Source: Paraphysoderma sedebokerense
Taxonomy: Eukaryota > Blastocladiomycota > Physodermatomycetes > Physodermatales > Physodermataceae
NCBI GenBank assembly: GCA_025602915.1
Contig: JAHLJZ010000002.1
Location: forward strand, 620,001 to 684,000
Length of the DNA: 64,000 nt
Direction of reading: 5' to 3'
Below are positions 11,364-21,960 of the stretch, one piece after another. The position numbers and the translations under genes were made by a program. Below the pieces are notes generated by a model, which was given only the letters and a program-made list of their open reading frames with translations, ran no database searches and was not told the DNA's origin. How positions within the stretch are numbered: the first letter of the stretch is position 1; each line of letters starts with the position of its first letter.

Positions 11364-12819
11364 ATGATTCCTTCACGCCGTGTAGCCGCTATTGCCGCTC
11401 AACTCTCCCGTCCCCTTTTGGCCGCCCCGACTGCAGGATACGCAACATCTTCCTCCTCCAACCCGCCCTTGAAGCCAATCAAACATGTTGCTGTTTACGG
11501 GAGTGGTTTGTTATTCTGTTTCTGCCACTTGAATCAATTCGGCGTGGCGCTATGGAGGCCATCATTTAAACGTACTGACAGAAACCTACTTGTTTTGGTA
11601 CCGTGTTTACTGTGGCGGAATATATTACTGTATTGGCTTATTGATGCAATGTAGGTTTAATGGGCGCTGGTATTGGTAAGTATAAGTTTGATTCATAGTT
11701 TAATTCTGTCTCATAACTAGTCAATGAAATCTTCCCAAATTTTCAATGACGAGGGAATTGTAAGCAAATTATTTGTCGTTTGCGTAATTAACAATTACGT
11801 TGTCCCTGTCTTATTTGGTACAGTTCAAGTGGCAGCAGCCAGTAATTATAAAGTCACAATGGTAGATCTCAATCAAGACATGCTCAACAAAGGCTCCAAT
11901 ATCATCATGAGCAGCCTCAAACGGATCGCCAAGAAATCACACCCCGACAACCCAAACCAACTCATCGACAGCGTCATGGCGAATATCTCGACTTCAACTT
12001 CCCCACTTGATGCAGCTGCTTCCGCCGATTTAGTCATTGAGGCTATCGTAGAAAACTTGCAAACAAAACAAAAGCTGTTCAAAACCTTGGACGAAGTTGC
12101 TCCAGCCCACGCTATTTTCACTAGCAACACGTCTAGTTTGCCCATTGGTGACATTGCAAAGGCTACCAAGAGATTGGATAGATTTGGTGGATTACATTTT
12201 TTCAATCCCGTCCCACAAATGAAGCTGGTTGAAGTAATAAAAATAAAAGAGACTCGGAAAGATGTCTTTGACGCCTTGATGGAGTTTTCAAAGAAGTTGG
12301 GCAAAGCTCCAGTAGCTTGCAAGGACACTCCGGGGTATGTTTGCTTGGTTAGATTGAACTAAATTGCACCCTTTTCCAAAATCAACCTAACATTGTCTCG
12401 TTAGATTCATTGTGAATCGCCTTCTTGTGCCATACATGATGGAAGCTTTCCGTCTTGTCGAACGCGGTGATGCCAGTTATCAAGATGTTGACACCGCCAT
12501 GAAACTTGGCGCGGGATACCCTATGGGTCCCTTTGAATTAGCCGTACGTGATTTAAAATTTTATGGAAAAGAATTACTAGTTGTTTCTGACTTTACGTTT
12601 CCACAATCTTTCTTTATAAAGGATTATGTTGGTCTTGACACCACGAAGTTCATCGTAGATGGATGGTATAAATCTGGTAAAGGTCTTGTCGGGAATGACC
12701 TTGTCGCCCCAGTGAAAATTTTGGAGGAAAAAGTGGCCAATGGACATTTCGGCCGAAAGAGCGGAAAGGGTTTCTATGATTACTCTGGATTGGGAGGAGA
12801 TAAACCTGCAAAGAAGTAG
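11364..12819 (+). CDS. Mitochondrial 3-hydroxyacyl-CoA dehydrogenase (HADH family)
   Basis: NAD-dependent oxidation of L-3-hydroxyacyl-CoA in beta-oxidation (or 3-hydroxybutyryl-CoA dehydrogenase in related clades). Five exons, join(11364..11505, 11655..11675, 11824..12334, 12405..12543, 12622..12819), give 336 residues. The start [17 protein letters not shown] is an Arg/Ala-rich mitochondrial presequence. The Rossmann glycine motif GSGLMGAGI is split over exons 1-3, with exon 2 only 21 bp long. The catalytic histidine lies in [14 protein letters not shown], with [12 protein letters not shown] before it. The C-terminal dimerisation domain includes [30 protein letters not shown] and [11 protein letters not shown]. 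An in-frame upstream ATG at 11250 would spoil the presequence, so 11364 is preferred. Confidence 0.95.
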
Positions 12820-12994
12820 GTTCGATGCGTCAGGTCTATCATTGACGTTGCACTGCCGATAGCGAATATATCTTGGATTTGAAATAAATTAGAAGATCGA
12901 TCATTCATATTCTTGTGTAGGGTTTCCATTGTCTGAAAAATCAATTAGATTCATTGGTGTGTAGTTGCACAAAGTTACTCACTCCCAAAATTCT

Positions 12995-13002
12995 TATATA
13001 AA
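12995..13002 (+). promoter_or_regulatory. Candidate TATA box upstream of lipoxygenase-like gene A
   Basis: The motif TATATAAA lies about 158 bp before the chosen ATG of the first lipoxygenase-like gene. The two downstream paralogs show no such motif at the same place. A chance AT-rich match is possible. Confidence 0.3.
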
Positions 13003-13159
13003 ACTCCGCTCATGCGGGCCAAGTCTGGCATCTTTTCTTGGACTGGCTTCCGTTTTTGGCGTCATTTGGGGTTTTAATTTCCTGCATATATTTAAGAAGC
13101 AAGCTCCAATTTCAATTCGGCCTATATTTCCCAATTTATTCTGTGTTGTTTGCCAACAC

Positions 13160-14909
13160 ATGGCTGCATCTATCCAATCTCTAAGTCTATCCAACCTGCC
13201 AGACAGCGCGGGAAAGTTGGATAGCGCCTTCTCGGAAGGGAGCTCTAAAAATTCTCGACAGTCATTACAAATACCTAAATGCAATCCCGCAGTTTATCAA
13301 AATTACCGTTTCATGGAATTTGAATTGACGACACCATATCGGAAGGCTTTGGCGACACTCGTCATGGTCATTTTTTCCCCCGTTTTTTTCGTGCTTTTGA
13401 TAACCTCGTACAGTATCCGGCTGTTAGAATATTTGTACGATTACTCTCTATTCAGAGATATTTACCATTTTTCTAATTCAACCCCCACGTTTTCACCGCC
13501 TTTATTTCCGCGCGGCCCTCCGTTAATCCGGAATATTCCTAGGCTCGAGGCTATGCAGTTCGACTGTATTAAAGTCCCATATTATATTTTTCGAATGTTT
13601 ACTTGCTCTCTTTTATTCTTTATTCAGGGTGGGCTAACATGTAAGAAGATTCGCTGTCTCGATGACGAGGAGTTCGGGGATCATGTAGCGAATACGTTGT
13701 TCAGCCAGTATCTGGTAAAAGAGCAGAAAGAAGACGGAGTTCATTTCGTTTTAAATCTACATGAAGTATCAGATATGAAGACATTTAACGGACTATTTTC
13801 GTGCGGAACTGAGACGAGGTTTAAAATGAACGATAGCGGCAAACTTGAGCCAATTTCAATTACAGTGCTCAATAACGGTTCTACTCTTACCCCTTCGTCA
13901 CATCCTTTAAAATGGAAATTATCAAAATTATTTGTAATGCAGGGATTAGCATACACCGCATTTGCTTGTCGTCATCCTCGATTGCATTTTCCATTCGACA
14001 CTGTTTGTCTTGTTACAAAGCGTATTTTACCGCCAAATCATCCCTTATTCAAGTTGTTAAACCCTCATTTTCGGTTTTCTTTGCCGCTGAATTTTAATGT
14101 CCTCACCAGCCGTTTAACCTCGACAATCTATCCTGGATGGTATAAACCTTACGCTGCAGCAGCTTGTGACTCTTCTGAGTTACTGAATATTATGGATAAA
14201 GGATTCAAGGATTGGTCCTTCCCAATGGGTCGGCCTCCTTTGAATCCGGAGTTTCCATACGATTACTCCTTGTTGCAATATTACGAATGCATTCGACATT
14301 TTATTCAGAAGCTTCTGCCATATATACCAGTAGATGACTTTGTTATTTCTTGGGCTAATCATATACATAGCCAGCTGCGGGGTTTTCCGTGCGGCACGGA
14401 CATCGTCAAAAATGAATGGATGTTGGTGAACGCACTAACTACTATTATCTTTACAATTTCGATCCACCATCATGCTGATCACTATTCTTTCAGTCATTTG
14501 GATCAAAGAGTGCTACCGTTAAGACTCAGAATGCCTCCGCCTAGTGAAGGAACATGTATTTCAGAACTGAATGAAAATGAGCTGATGACTCGCTATGATT
14601 TTTTCAAGGTAACTAAAATTCGGCCGAATAAATTTTGTAATTCCAAAGGATTAAACTAACGAAATGTACTCAAAATTTTTGTAGCAAATCAATTTTCAAC
14701 AAATTAGTGCGTTTCCTGGAATACCTGCATTTCCGTTGTTAACCATGGATACGAAATTGATTAACGTTAACTACAAGTTTTCGCGTCCGGAAATGACACA
14801 AATACAAGAAGAATTTAAGTCTGACATAAAGAGATTAGCAGCAACTTTAGAACATCACTTTGGCACACTATTGCCTGTTGATGAAATGGTTTGTAGCACA
14901 GAGTTTTAA
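13160..14909 (+). CDS. Membrane-anchored lipoxygenase-like protein, paralog A
   Basis: Two exons, join(13160..14608, 14685..14909), give 557 residues. Lipoxygenases insert O2 into polyunsaturated fatty acids with a non-haem iron. Family signs: DDEEFGDHVANTLFSQYLVK; GKLEPISITVLNNGSTLTP before WKLSKLFVMQGLAY; NHPLFKLLNPHFRFSLPLN; and IIFTISIHHHADHYSF. No PLAT domain is present; instead there is a hydrophobic anchor near residues 58-85 (VMVIFSPVFFVLLITSYSIRL). Likely iron ligands are His272, His276, His437 and His441. The first pair is spaced HxxxH rather than the usual HxxxxH. The chain ends in Phe rather than Ile, though its terminal carboxylate could still bind iron. An in-frame ATG at 12965 is less likely, because paralog C starts at the matching internal Met. 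Activity is unknown. Confidence 0.82.
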
Positions 14910-15548
14910 TATGCATCAGTTGCATAGCTACTCTGCTAGCGCCGCTCTGGTTGGAAAAATAAAATGGGCCACAACTCGTCTTCGGCGGAAGATGAAATAA
15001 AGATTTCCTACTTTCAAAATTCATGTCATAAATTTGTAGTTATTTAGGATTCACATGTGAACAGTTCCTATTCTCAATAGACTCTTCTGTCTCTGGTCAA
15101 AACAGTGTATCTCTTTGCTCCCGACTGTTTCCAAACTCTGGTTTTTGGTTCAGGGGGATTCTTAATCCCAAAGATAGAATATTCATTTCCGACTATCGAA
15201 CAAAAGATAATAATCAAACGTTGATGATTATCAGAAACCCGACATCAGATTTACAATTTGAACCATTCCAAATATCTCGATAGAGTGACGATGAAAGAAA
15301 TTTGTACAACTTCTGCAGAACGAAGTCTGATACTGTAGGGTCCATTCTGATATCTGGTGATGTGGGAGGGATGAAGGAAGATTGTTTTATCGAACGAAAA
15401 AATCTGGTGTTCTAACATATCATATGTTTCCCATAATAACACGGCCGGGCCGACCGCCGCGCCCGTCGATATTCCGCTCGATGTAATATCGACACTTGAT
15501 AAGAAATTGACAATTATCAACTTTTTACGAATTGCTTTCTGCTCGCAC
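14910..15548. other. Spacer between lipoxygenase-like genes A and B
   Basis: About 640 bp with no supportable gene. It must hold the 3' end of A and the promoter of B. Similarity to A appears to begin only near the coding start of B. Confidence 0.6.
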
Positions 15549-17289
15549 ATGCCTACTCTCGTCCCAACACTGAGCTTTCTTAATCTGCCAGACAATGCGG
15601 AAAAACTTATGGACAGCGCTTACTCAGGTCCAGGTTGGGATTCTCCACATTTGAATAATTCACCACAAATTCCAAAATGTAATCCCGCAGTTTATCGAGA
15701 CTATCGTTATATGCAATTTGAATTAGCGACACCATATAGGAGGGCTCTAGCCACATTCACTATGGTCATTTTCTCCCCTTTATTTTTGGTGCTTTTGGCA
15801 ATTTCATACACCATTCGGCTGTTGGAACATTTGTACGAATACTCTGTTTTCAGAGATATCTATCATTTCTTCCATTCCACTCTCTCTTTCACTGCACCTT
15901 TAGTCCCGCATGGTCCCCCATTGGTGCAGAATGTACCAAGTCTGGAACTTATGCAATTCGATTGTATTAAAGCACCGTATTATATATTTCGATTGTTTAC
16001 TTGCTCTCTTCTATTTTTCATTCAAGGAGGGTTAACTTGCCAGAAAGTCCGTTGTCTGGATGATGAGGAATTCGGAGATCACATAGCAAACACATTATTC
16101 AGTCAGTATTTGGTCAAAGAAGAGAAAGAAGATGCTATATATTTTCGTTTGAATTTGAGTGAAGTTTCTGATATAAAAACTTTCAACGGCATGTTTGCAT
16201 GCGGTACCGACACACAGTTTAGAATGACCGACAGCGGCAAACTCGAACCAATCTCGATTACAATGGTCAATACTAGATCTACCTTCACTCCATCGTCTCA
16301 TCCACTCAAGTGGAAATTGGCCAAGTTATTTGTCATGCAAGGATTAGCATATATTACAATTTCTTATCGTCATCCTCGATTACATTTTCCATATGATACT
16401 GTTTGTCTCGTTACGAAACGAATCTTACCACCCAATCATCCATTATTCAAACTGCTAAACCCTCATTTTCGATTTTCTTTACCTCTGAATCTCAACGTTC
16501 TCACTAATCCTTTTACCTCAGCAATTTATCCTAAATGGTATAAAACGTATGCGGCCTCAGCCTGCGATACTTCTGAATTACTGAAACTAATGGATAAAGG
16601 ATTCAAAGATTGGACCTTTCAGATGGGCCGGCCTCAATTGAATCCTGAATTTCCATACGACTATTCCTTATTGCAATATTACGATTGCATTCGAAATTTC
16701 ATCCAAAGATTACAGCCGTATATACCGCTGGATGATTTCGTCATCTCGTGGGCCAATAATATACATTCTCATCTTCGAGGATTTCCTAGTGGTTTTGATA
16801 TCTCTAAGAATGACGGGTTGTTTGTAAACGTACTCGCGACTATTATTTTCACGATTTCAATCCATCATCACGCAGACCATTACTCGTTCAGCCATTTTGA
16901 TCAAAAGGTAGTACCTTTTAGACTCAGGGTGCCTCCACCTAGTGAAAATTCTTGCATCACCCAACTGAACGAAAATGAGTTGATGACCCGTTTCGACTTT
17001 TTTAAGGTACCCATATAATAATTAAGGTTATTGGTTTTTATTGTGCTAACTTGATACTCTGTAGCAAATAAGTTTTCAGCAAATTGGTACTTTTCCAGGA
17101 ATGCCTTTATTCCCCCTGTTAAGTATGGATACAAAATTAATTCACGTTGACTACGGATTTGCTCATCCTGCAATGACTCAAATTCAAGAAGAGTTTAAGA
17201 CCGACTTAGCAAAAACAGCAGCTACATTGGAGCGCCACTTTAGCAATCTACTTCCGCTTGATGAAATGGTTTGTAGCACGGAATTTTGA
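15549..17289 (+). CDS. Membrane-anchored lipoxygenase-like protein, paralog B
   Basis: Two exons, join(15549..17006, 17065..17289), give 560 residues. It is the most diverged of the three, for example VKEEKEDAIYFRLNLSEVSD against VKEQKEDGVHFVLNLHEVSD in A, and FDISKNDGLF where A and C have a D-I-V-K-N-E-W form. All candidate iron ligands are kept: RHPRLHF (HxxxH), NHPLFKLLNPH nearby, HHHADHY, and the terminal phenylalanine. The N-terminal hydrophobic anchor (VIFSPLFLVLLAISYTIRLL) and the DDEEFGDH motif are also kept. The start at 15549 (MPTLVPTLSFLNLP) aligns with the starts of A and C. Retention of the whole metal site in a diverged copy argues that it matters. Confidence 0.82.
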
Positions 17290-18017
17290 TCTGCTTTAGC
17301 CTGATTGTAAAAAGTCAGCCAATTACCGTACGGAAAAATTTGGTCTTCGTATTATTGGATGGGACGTAGAACTTATTTCTACTAAAAACTTTCAATAAAT
17401 GTATCCTGAAAATTTGTTGTCTGTTTTATTGATTCCAACCATTATCTCCGCTGGCATTCAGCTGAACAATGCATTCTGTCTGGTGTACAACTCGCGTTTT
17501 CGCACACTTGCAAATGAATCATGTTTATTTCACTTTGCGAAAAATTTCTTATATAAAAATATGCAGAGAATGTTATTGTTAATGCATACATGTAGTTGCT
17601 GTTTGTCAAGGAGTAAAGAAGCCGCAAATTTTGACGAATGGAATTTATGATGGAAGAGATTATTCAATTGCGACCTGATGTATGGGTAATCTATTAATTT
17701 ATGCTTTGCAATGACCTACGTATTGTGGCTTCTAGCGTGTACGGGACAGTAAATTTGCTAACTGAATGATTTGATTCATTTAGTGGAACATATTTCTCGA
17801 ACATGGCCCGCGCCCCTGAAAACTTTCATATGTTTCCTGGAAATCTGGTCACCTCAAGAGGGCCACCCAGACTCGAACATGGATAAATCCTGTATCTTCT
17901 TTCCGCTTGTTACTTGGCATCATTCGAGTATTTGCGACCGAATTAACTCATTCAAACAGGTTTAATATCACGAAGTAGCTCTCACTTTGTTGTGCAATTT
18001 GTCCACGCCTGCCTCTT
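17290..18017. other. Spacer between lipoxygenase-like genes B and C
   Basis: About 730 bp. Open frames at 17399-17650 and 17771-17965 are AT-rich, show no family feature and do not continue into gene C. I see no RNA gene or mobile element. Confidence 0.6.
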
Positions 18018-19753
18018 ATGCAATCTCTGAGCTTGTCCAACCCGCCTGACAACGAGGGAAAATTGGATAGCGCCTTCTCAGAAGGAACTTCTGAAGTTGC
18101 AAAACATCCAGTACAAATACCGAAATGTAATCCAGCGGTTTATCAAGACTTTCGTTGCATGCAATTTGAATTGGCGACACCATCTAGAAAGGCCCTGGCA
18201 ACCTTTGTCATGGTCATCCTTTCCCCGGTATTCTTGGTGCTTTTGATAGTATCATATAGCATTCGCCTATTAGAAAAAGCCTACGAAAATTTTTTATTAA
18301 GAGATATATATCATTTCTTCCATTCTACTCTCTCTTTCTCAGCGCCTATATTTCCGCACGGTCCTCCTTTGGTGAAGAATGTTCCAAGTCTCGAAGCTAT
18401 GCAGTTCAATTGTGTCAAAACGCCGTACTACATATTTCGAATGTTTACTTGCGCTCTTCTATTCCTCATTCAAGGCGGGCTAACATGTAAGAAAATTCGT
18501 TGTCTCGACGATGAGGAGTTCGGGGATCATGTAGCGAATACTTTGTTCAGCCAATATCTGGTGAAAGAGCAGAAAGAAGATGGAGTGTATTTCGTTTTAA
18601 ATCTGCGTGAAGTATCAGATATGAAAACATTCAATGGACTGTTTTCATGCGGAACCGAGACGACTTTTAAAATGAACGATAGCGGTAAACTTGAACCGAT
18701 TTCAATTACAGTCATCAATAACGGTTCTACCTTTACCCCTTCGTCTCATCCTTTAAAATGGAAGTTGTCGAAATTATTTGTAATGCAAGGATTGGCCTAT
18801 ACTACCTTTGCTCTTCGCCATCCATTGCTGCACTTCCCGTTTGACACTGTTTGTCTTGTCACGAAACGGACATTACCGCCTAATCATCCCCTATTCAAGC
18901 TGCTGAACCCTCATTTCCGTTATTCGTTGCCATTGAACTTTAACGTCCTTACGAATCGTGTTACATCTACAATCTATCCTGGATGGTATAAACCTCACGC
19001 GGCAGCAGTATGTGATTCTTCCCAATTATTAAATATGATGGATAAAGGATTCAAAAATTGGTCCTTTCCTATGGACAGACCGCAACTAAACCCTGAATTT
19101 CCGTACGACTATTCGTTATTGCAATACTACGAATGCGTCCGAAAATTCGTCCATAAACTGATTCCCTATATTCCATTGGATGATTTTGTTATTTCTTGGG
19201 CTAATAATATACACTCTCAACTTCGAGGGTTCCCTTGCGGCAGTGACATCGTCAAAAATGAATGGATGTTGGTGAACGCACTCACAACTATTATTTTCAC
19301 AATATCAATCCATCATCATTCGGATCATTACTCCTTCAGTCATTTAGATCAAAGAGTGTTGCCGTTAAGACTCAGAATGCCTCCGCCGAGCGAAGTATCT
19401 GTAGTTACAGAATTGAATGAAAATGATTTAATGACTCGTCTTGATTTCTATAAGGTACCTTTAATGCCGGCTTGAACATAGTTTCTCTACGTGTTTGTAC
19501 TAGTTCTGACACATTTACCAACCTGTAGCAAATTAATTTTCAACAGATAACTGCATTTCCCGGAATCCCTGTATTTCCACTTTTAACGATGGATACAAAG
19601 CTAGTTAATGTTAACTATAATTTTTCACATCCTGAAATGACTAGAATCCAAGAAGAGTTTAAGGCAGACTTAAAACACACGGCAACAACTCTAGAACACC
19701 ACTTTGGCCCCCTGCTGCCTCTTGATGAAATGGTTTGTAGCACTGAATTTTGA
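18018..19753 (+). CDS. Membrane-anchored lipoxygenase-like protein, paralog C
   Basis: Two exons, join(18018..19454, 19529..19753), give 553 residues. It is closest to paralog A: N-terminus MQSLSLSNPPDNEGKLDSAF, shared KMNDSGKLEPISIT, and almost the same C-terminal exon. Metal-site residues are RHPLLHF (HxxxH), HHHSDHY and the C-terminal F. It has the same membrane segment (VMVILSPVFLVLLIVSYSIRLL) and no PLAT domain. The first exon ends at the same codon as in A and B. The close likeness to A over the middle of the gene suggests recent duplication or gene conversion. Function is inferred only from the family; substrate and activity cannot be read from sequence. Confidence 0.82.
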
Positions 19754-20042
19754 ATCGAGAACATTGAACATGGTCCGATAGCAAATTAGGGTAGGATGTT
19801 GGTACAAAGAGTATTAAATAATTAATTGCGAATAATCATCCAATATTTGGCCATCTTGTGTATAAATATATTTACAGTGATAATACTTGTCCTATTGTTG
19901 CTTGCTCCTTCTGTGAATTGTCGAGCTGCTTTATTATTCTGTTCTTCTGCAAAGTCGCGTTTTCCACCAGGACGCCGCGTCTTGCCTGCAGCGAACCGGA
20001 CGAATCCCACACTACGAAGAAAACCGTCGTCTCATCCAAACC

Positions 20043-21468
20043 ATGGCGCAACAGCTACGCAACGCATTAGGAATGCCGAATTTTAAATCTGTCAGTATGG
20101 TTGCAAGAGACCAGCGAATTAAAGAAGCTAAGAACTTTGCTGATAGAAGTTGTCAGAGAGACCTCACAAGGGATAGAAGTTATCTTGAACGAAAAGAAGC
20201 AAAATTAGTATGTTGATAACCTTGTCATTGCTTGAGTGGTACACCTAATCGGTAGAAACAATTGCTGCAATTGTAATGTTTATTAGAGGTCATTTGTTAT
20301 AGATGATGCTAACATTTTACATGATGTTTATTCTCATTGCACAACGCTCCGACATTGCTCTATCACACAACGACACTTCGAATTCCAACTCCCATCCCCA
20401 CACATATCTGACTATTTCTATAGCTTGCGGATATTAAAAGACATGCATTAAAAGGCGACCTTCACGGAGCTCGACTGCTCGCAAAACAAATAGCAATCTA
20501 TCGTCGAATTTCGGAACGTAATTTCGAAGCATCAGTAAGTATAGCGACTAAAATGCAAATGATGTCATCCAATCATAAAGTAAATCAAGCAGAGATGGAG
20601 GCAGTTAAAGGAATTTCATACGCTAATGCGAATAGAACTGTATTCGGTGTTGAAATGAAAGAACAAAAAGCAGCGATGAAGATGGAAGAATTTGAAACCA
20701 TGGAGGATATAAGTAGGTTCCCCCTATCAGACTCTCGCTATTCTTTTTTCTTGTATTTGAATCCTTTAACACAGGTTATATTCTCTAACTGCTATTATCC
20801 AATGTTTTAGTGAACGAAGGCATGGACGAAATTTACAATCTTGACTGGGCAGATCCATCGCAAGAAGGGGCTTCTTCCAGCAGCAATAAAATCAAGAGTG
20901 CTACGGTTTATGAAATCGAAATTGACTCAATTATGAATCAAGCTTTAGATCCGAAACGATCGCGAGAATATTTTAACTACCATATGGATGATACGTCTAA
21001 GGTGAGCAATGACCTCCTATACTGAAGATTCGTAGCAACTTGAACTTTGAACTTACATAAATATTTAGACGAAAGCGAAAAGAGCCCTTCATTTTCATCT
21101 CCTTGATTCACCAACGACATCTTGTACCATCTACATCGACACTTTGGATCTCTCAGTTGACATGGTCAAACGAGCCATTTGCAAGGATCCTTTCGCGATT
21201 CAGCAGTTGAATCTACATATTCCGAATCCGAATGCCAAAGGAAAAGCGAGTGCACTAGTTGGAGCTGCGAAACCATTTGCGATTGGTAAATTGGTGGACG
21301 GAGAGTTTCATGCGTTATGTATCAGTGCAAGCTTGAAGGGAGAAGGTGTTAGGGTATGTCTTTCTGCCTCTTGTATTCAAAGATCTTAAATTAACATGCA
21401 CGGATTGTTTAAATCTATATTTTACTCAGTCCGGTGATGTCCTTTACATTATGCCAAATTCATCCTAA
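20043..21468 (+). CDS. ESCRT-III (Vps2/CHMP2-like) protein with unusual C-terminal extension
   Basis: Five exons, join(20043..20207, 20424..20712, 20811..21001, 21069..21353, 21430..21468), give 322 residues with closed phases. The first ~180 residues follow the Snf7 fold: SCQRDLTRDRSYLERKEAKL, LADIKRHALKGDLHGARLLA, KQIAIYRRISERNF, VNQAEMEAVKGISYANANRT and DIMNEGMDEIYN. They resemble CHMP2B/Vps2, which acts in membrane scission at endosomes and in cytokinesis. After an Asp/Ser-rich stretch the frame continues for about 110 residues (ALHFHLLDSPTTSCTIYIDT to SGDVLYIMPNSS), strand-rich and not part of known ESCRT-III proteins. A donor and an acceptor bind it to the gene, but a mis-joined neighbour cannot be excluded. 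The usual C-terminal MIM1 helix is not evident. Confidence 0.72.
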
Positions 21469-21960
21469 CCACACGTTGCGTCCTTTGAGATTATGCGACA
21501 TAGTAGTTTTAATATCGCCCATAAAACGTTGCTTCAGTAGTATTTACTATAATAACCATTATTCTTTTTGTGCTAGTAATACTCTTGCGAATATACTGTG
21601 GAATTATCCCTGGATCATATGACAATGTCTGCTCACCATGTTTTGAGAGCATTCACAATTCCATTGATTCAAAAATTAAATTGAGTTTCCATATTCATCG
21701 ATTCATCTGAAGAACTCAGCCATGAAGCGTATGCTAAGAAAAGCCGCCTGCTGTACGAGCTCTGGCGTGGGGGACCAAAGAAAACATTTATAAATATGAG
21801 GTTTATTACGGTTATATATATTCAATTAATCAATACGTAATCGGCTATTATATATCAATACCAAATTAACAAACGATTATACATAAGTATACTCTAAATA
21901 TTTCGCGTAATTACTTATATAAACAAAGCATGCATTTCTTGAAACTACAAATCAACGTTC
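21469..21960. other. Convergent intergenic region
   Basis: The 3' ends of the Vps2-like gene (plus) and the multi-TM gene (minus) meet here. It is AT-rich with several AATAAA-like stretches near 21840-21930. No gene is supportable. Confidence 0.6.

Larger units (their letters stand above)
13160..19753 (+). repeat. Tandem array of three lipoxygenase-like paralogs
   Basis: Three head-to-tail genes share length (553-560 residues), one intron at the same phase-0 place just after F(F/Y)K, a 225-bp last exon and the C-terminus MVCSTEF. Proteins A and C are nearly identical over long stretches, while B is more diverged. Spacers of about 640 and 730 bp do not look alike. This is a local gene-duplication series. 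Confidence 0.92.

Noticed and set aside
12965-13159. Long N-terminal extension of lipoxygenase-like gene A with an extra hydrophobic helix
   Set aside because: Paralogs B and C have no counterpart and align with the internal Met at 13160. A TATA-like motif lies inside the extension.
17399-17965. Fourth, decayed lipoxygenase-like copy between B and C
   Set aside because: The translated frames share no residues or motifs with the three copies.
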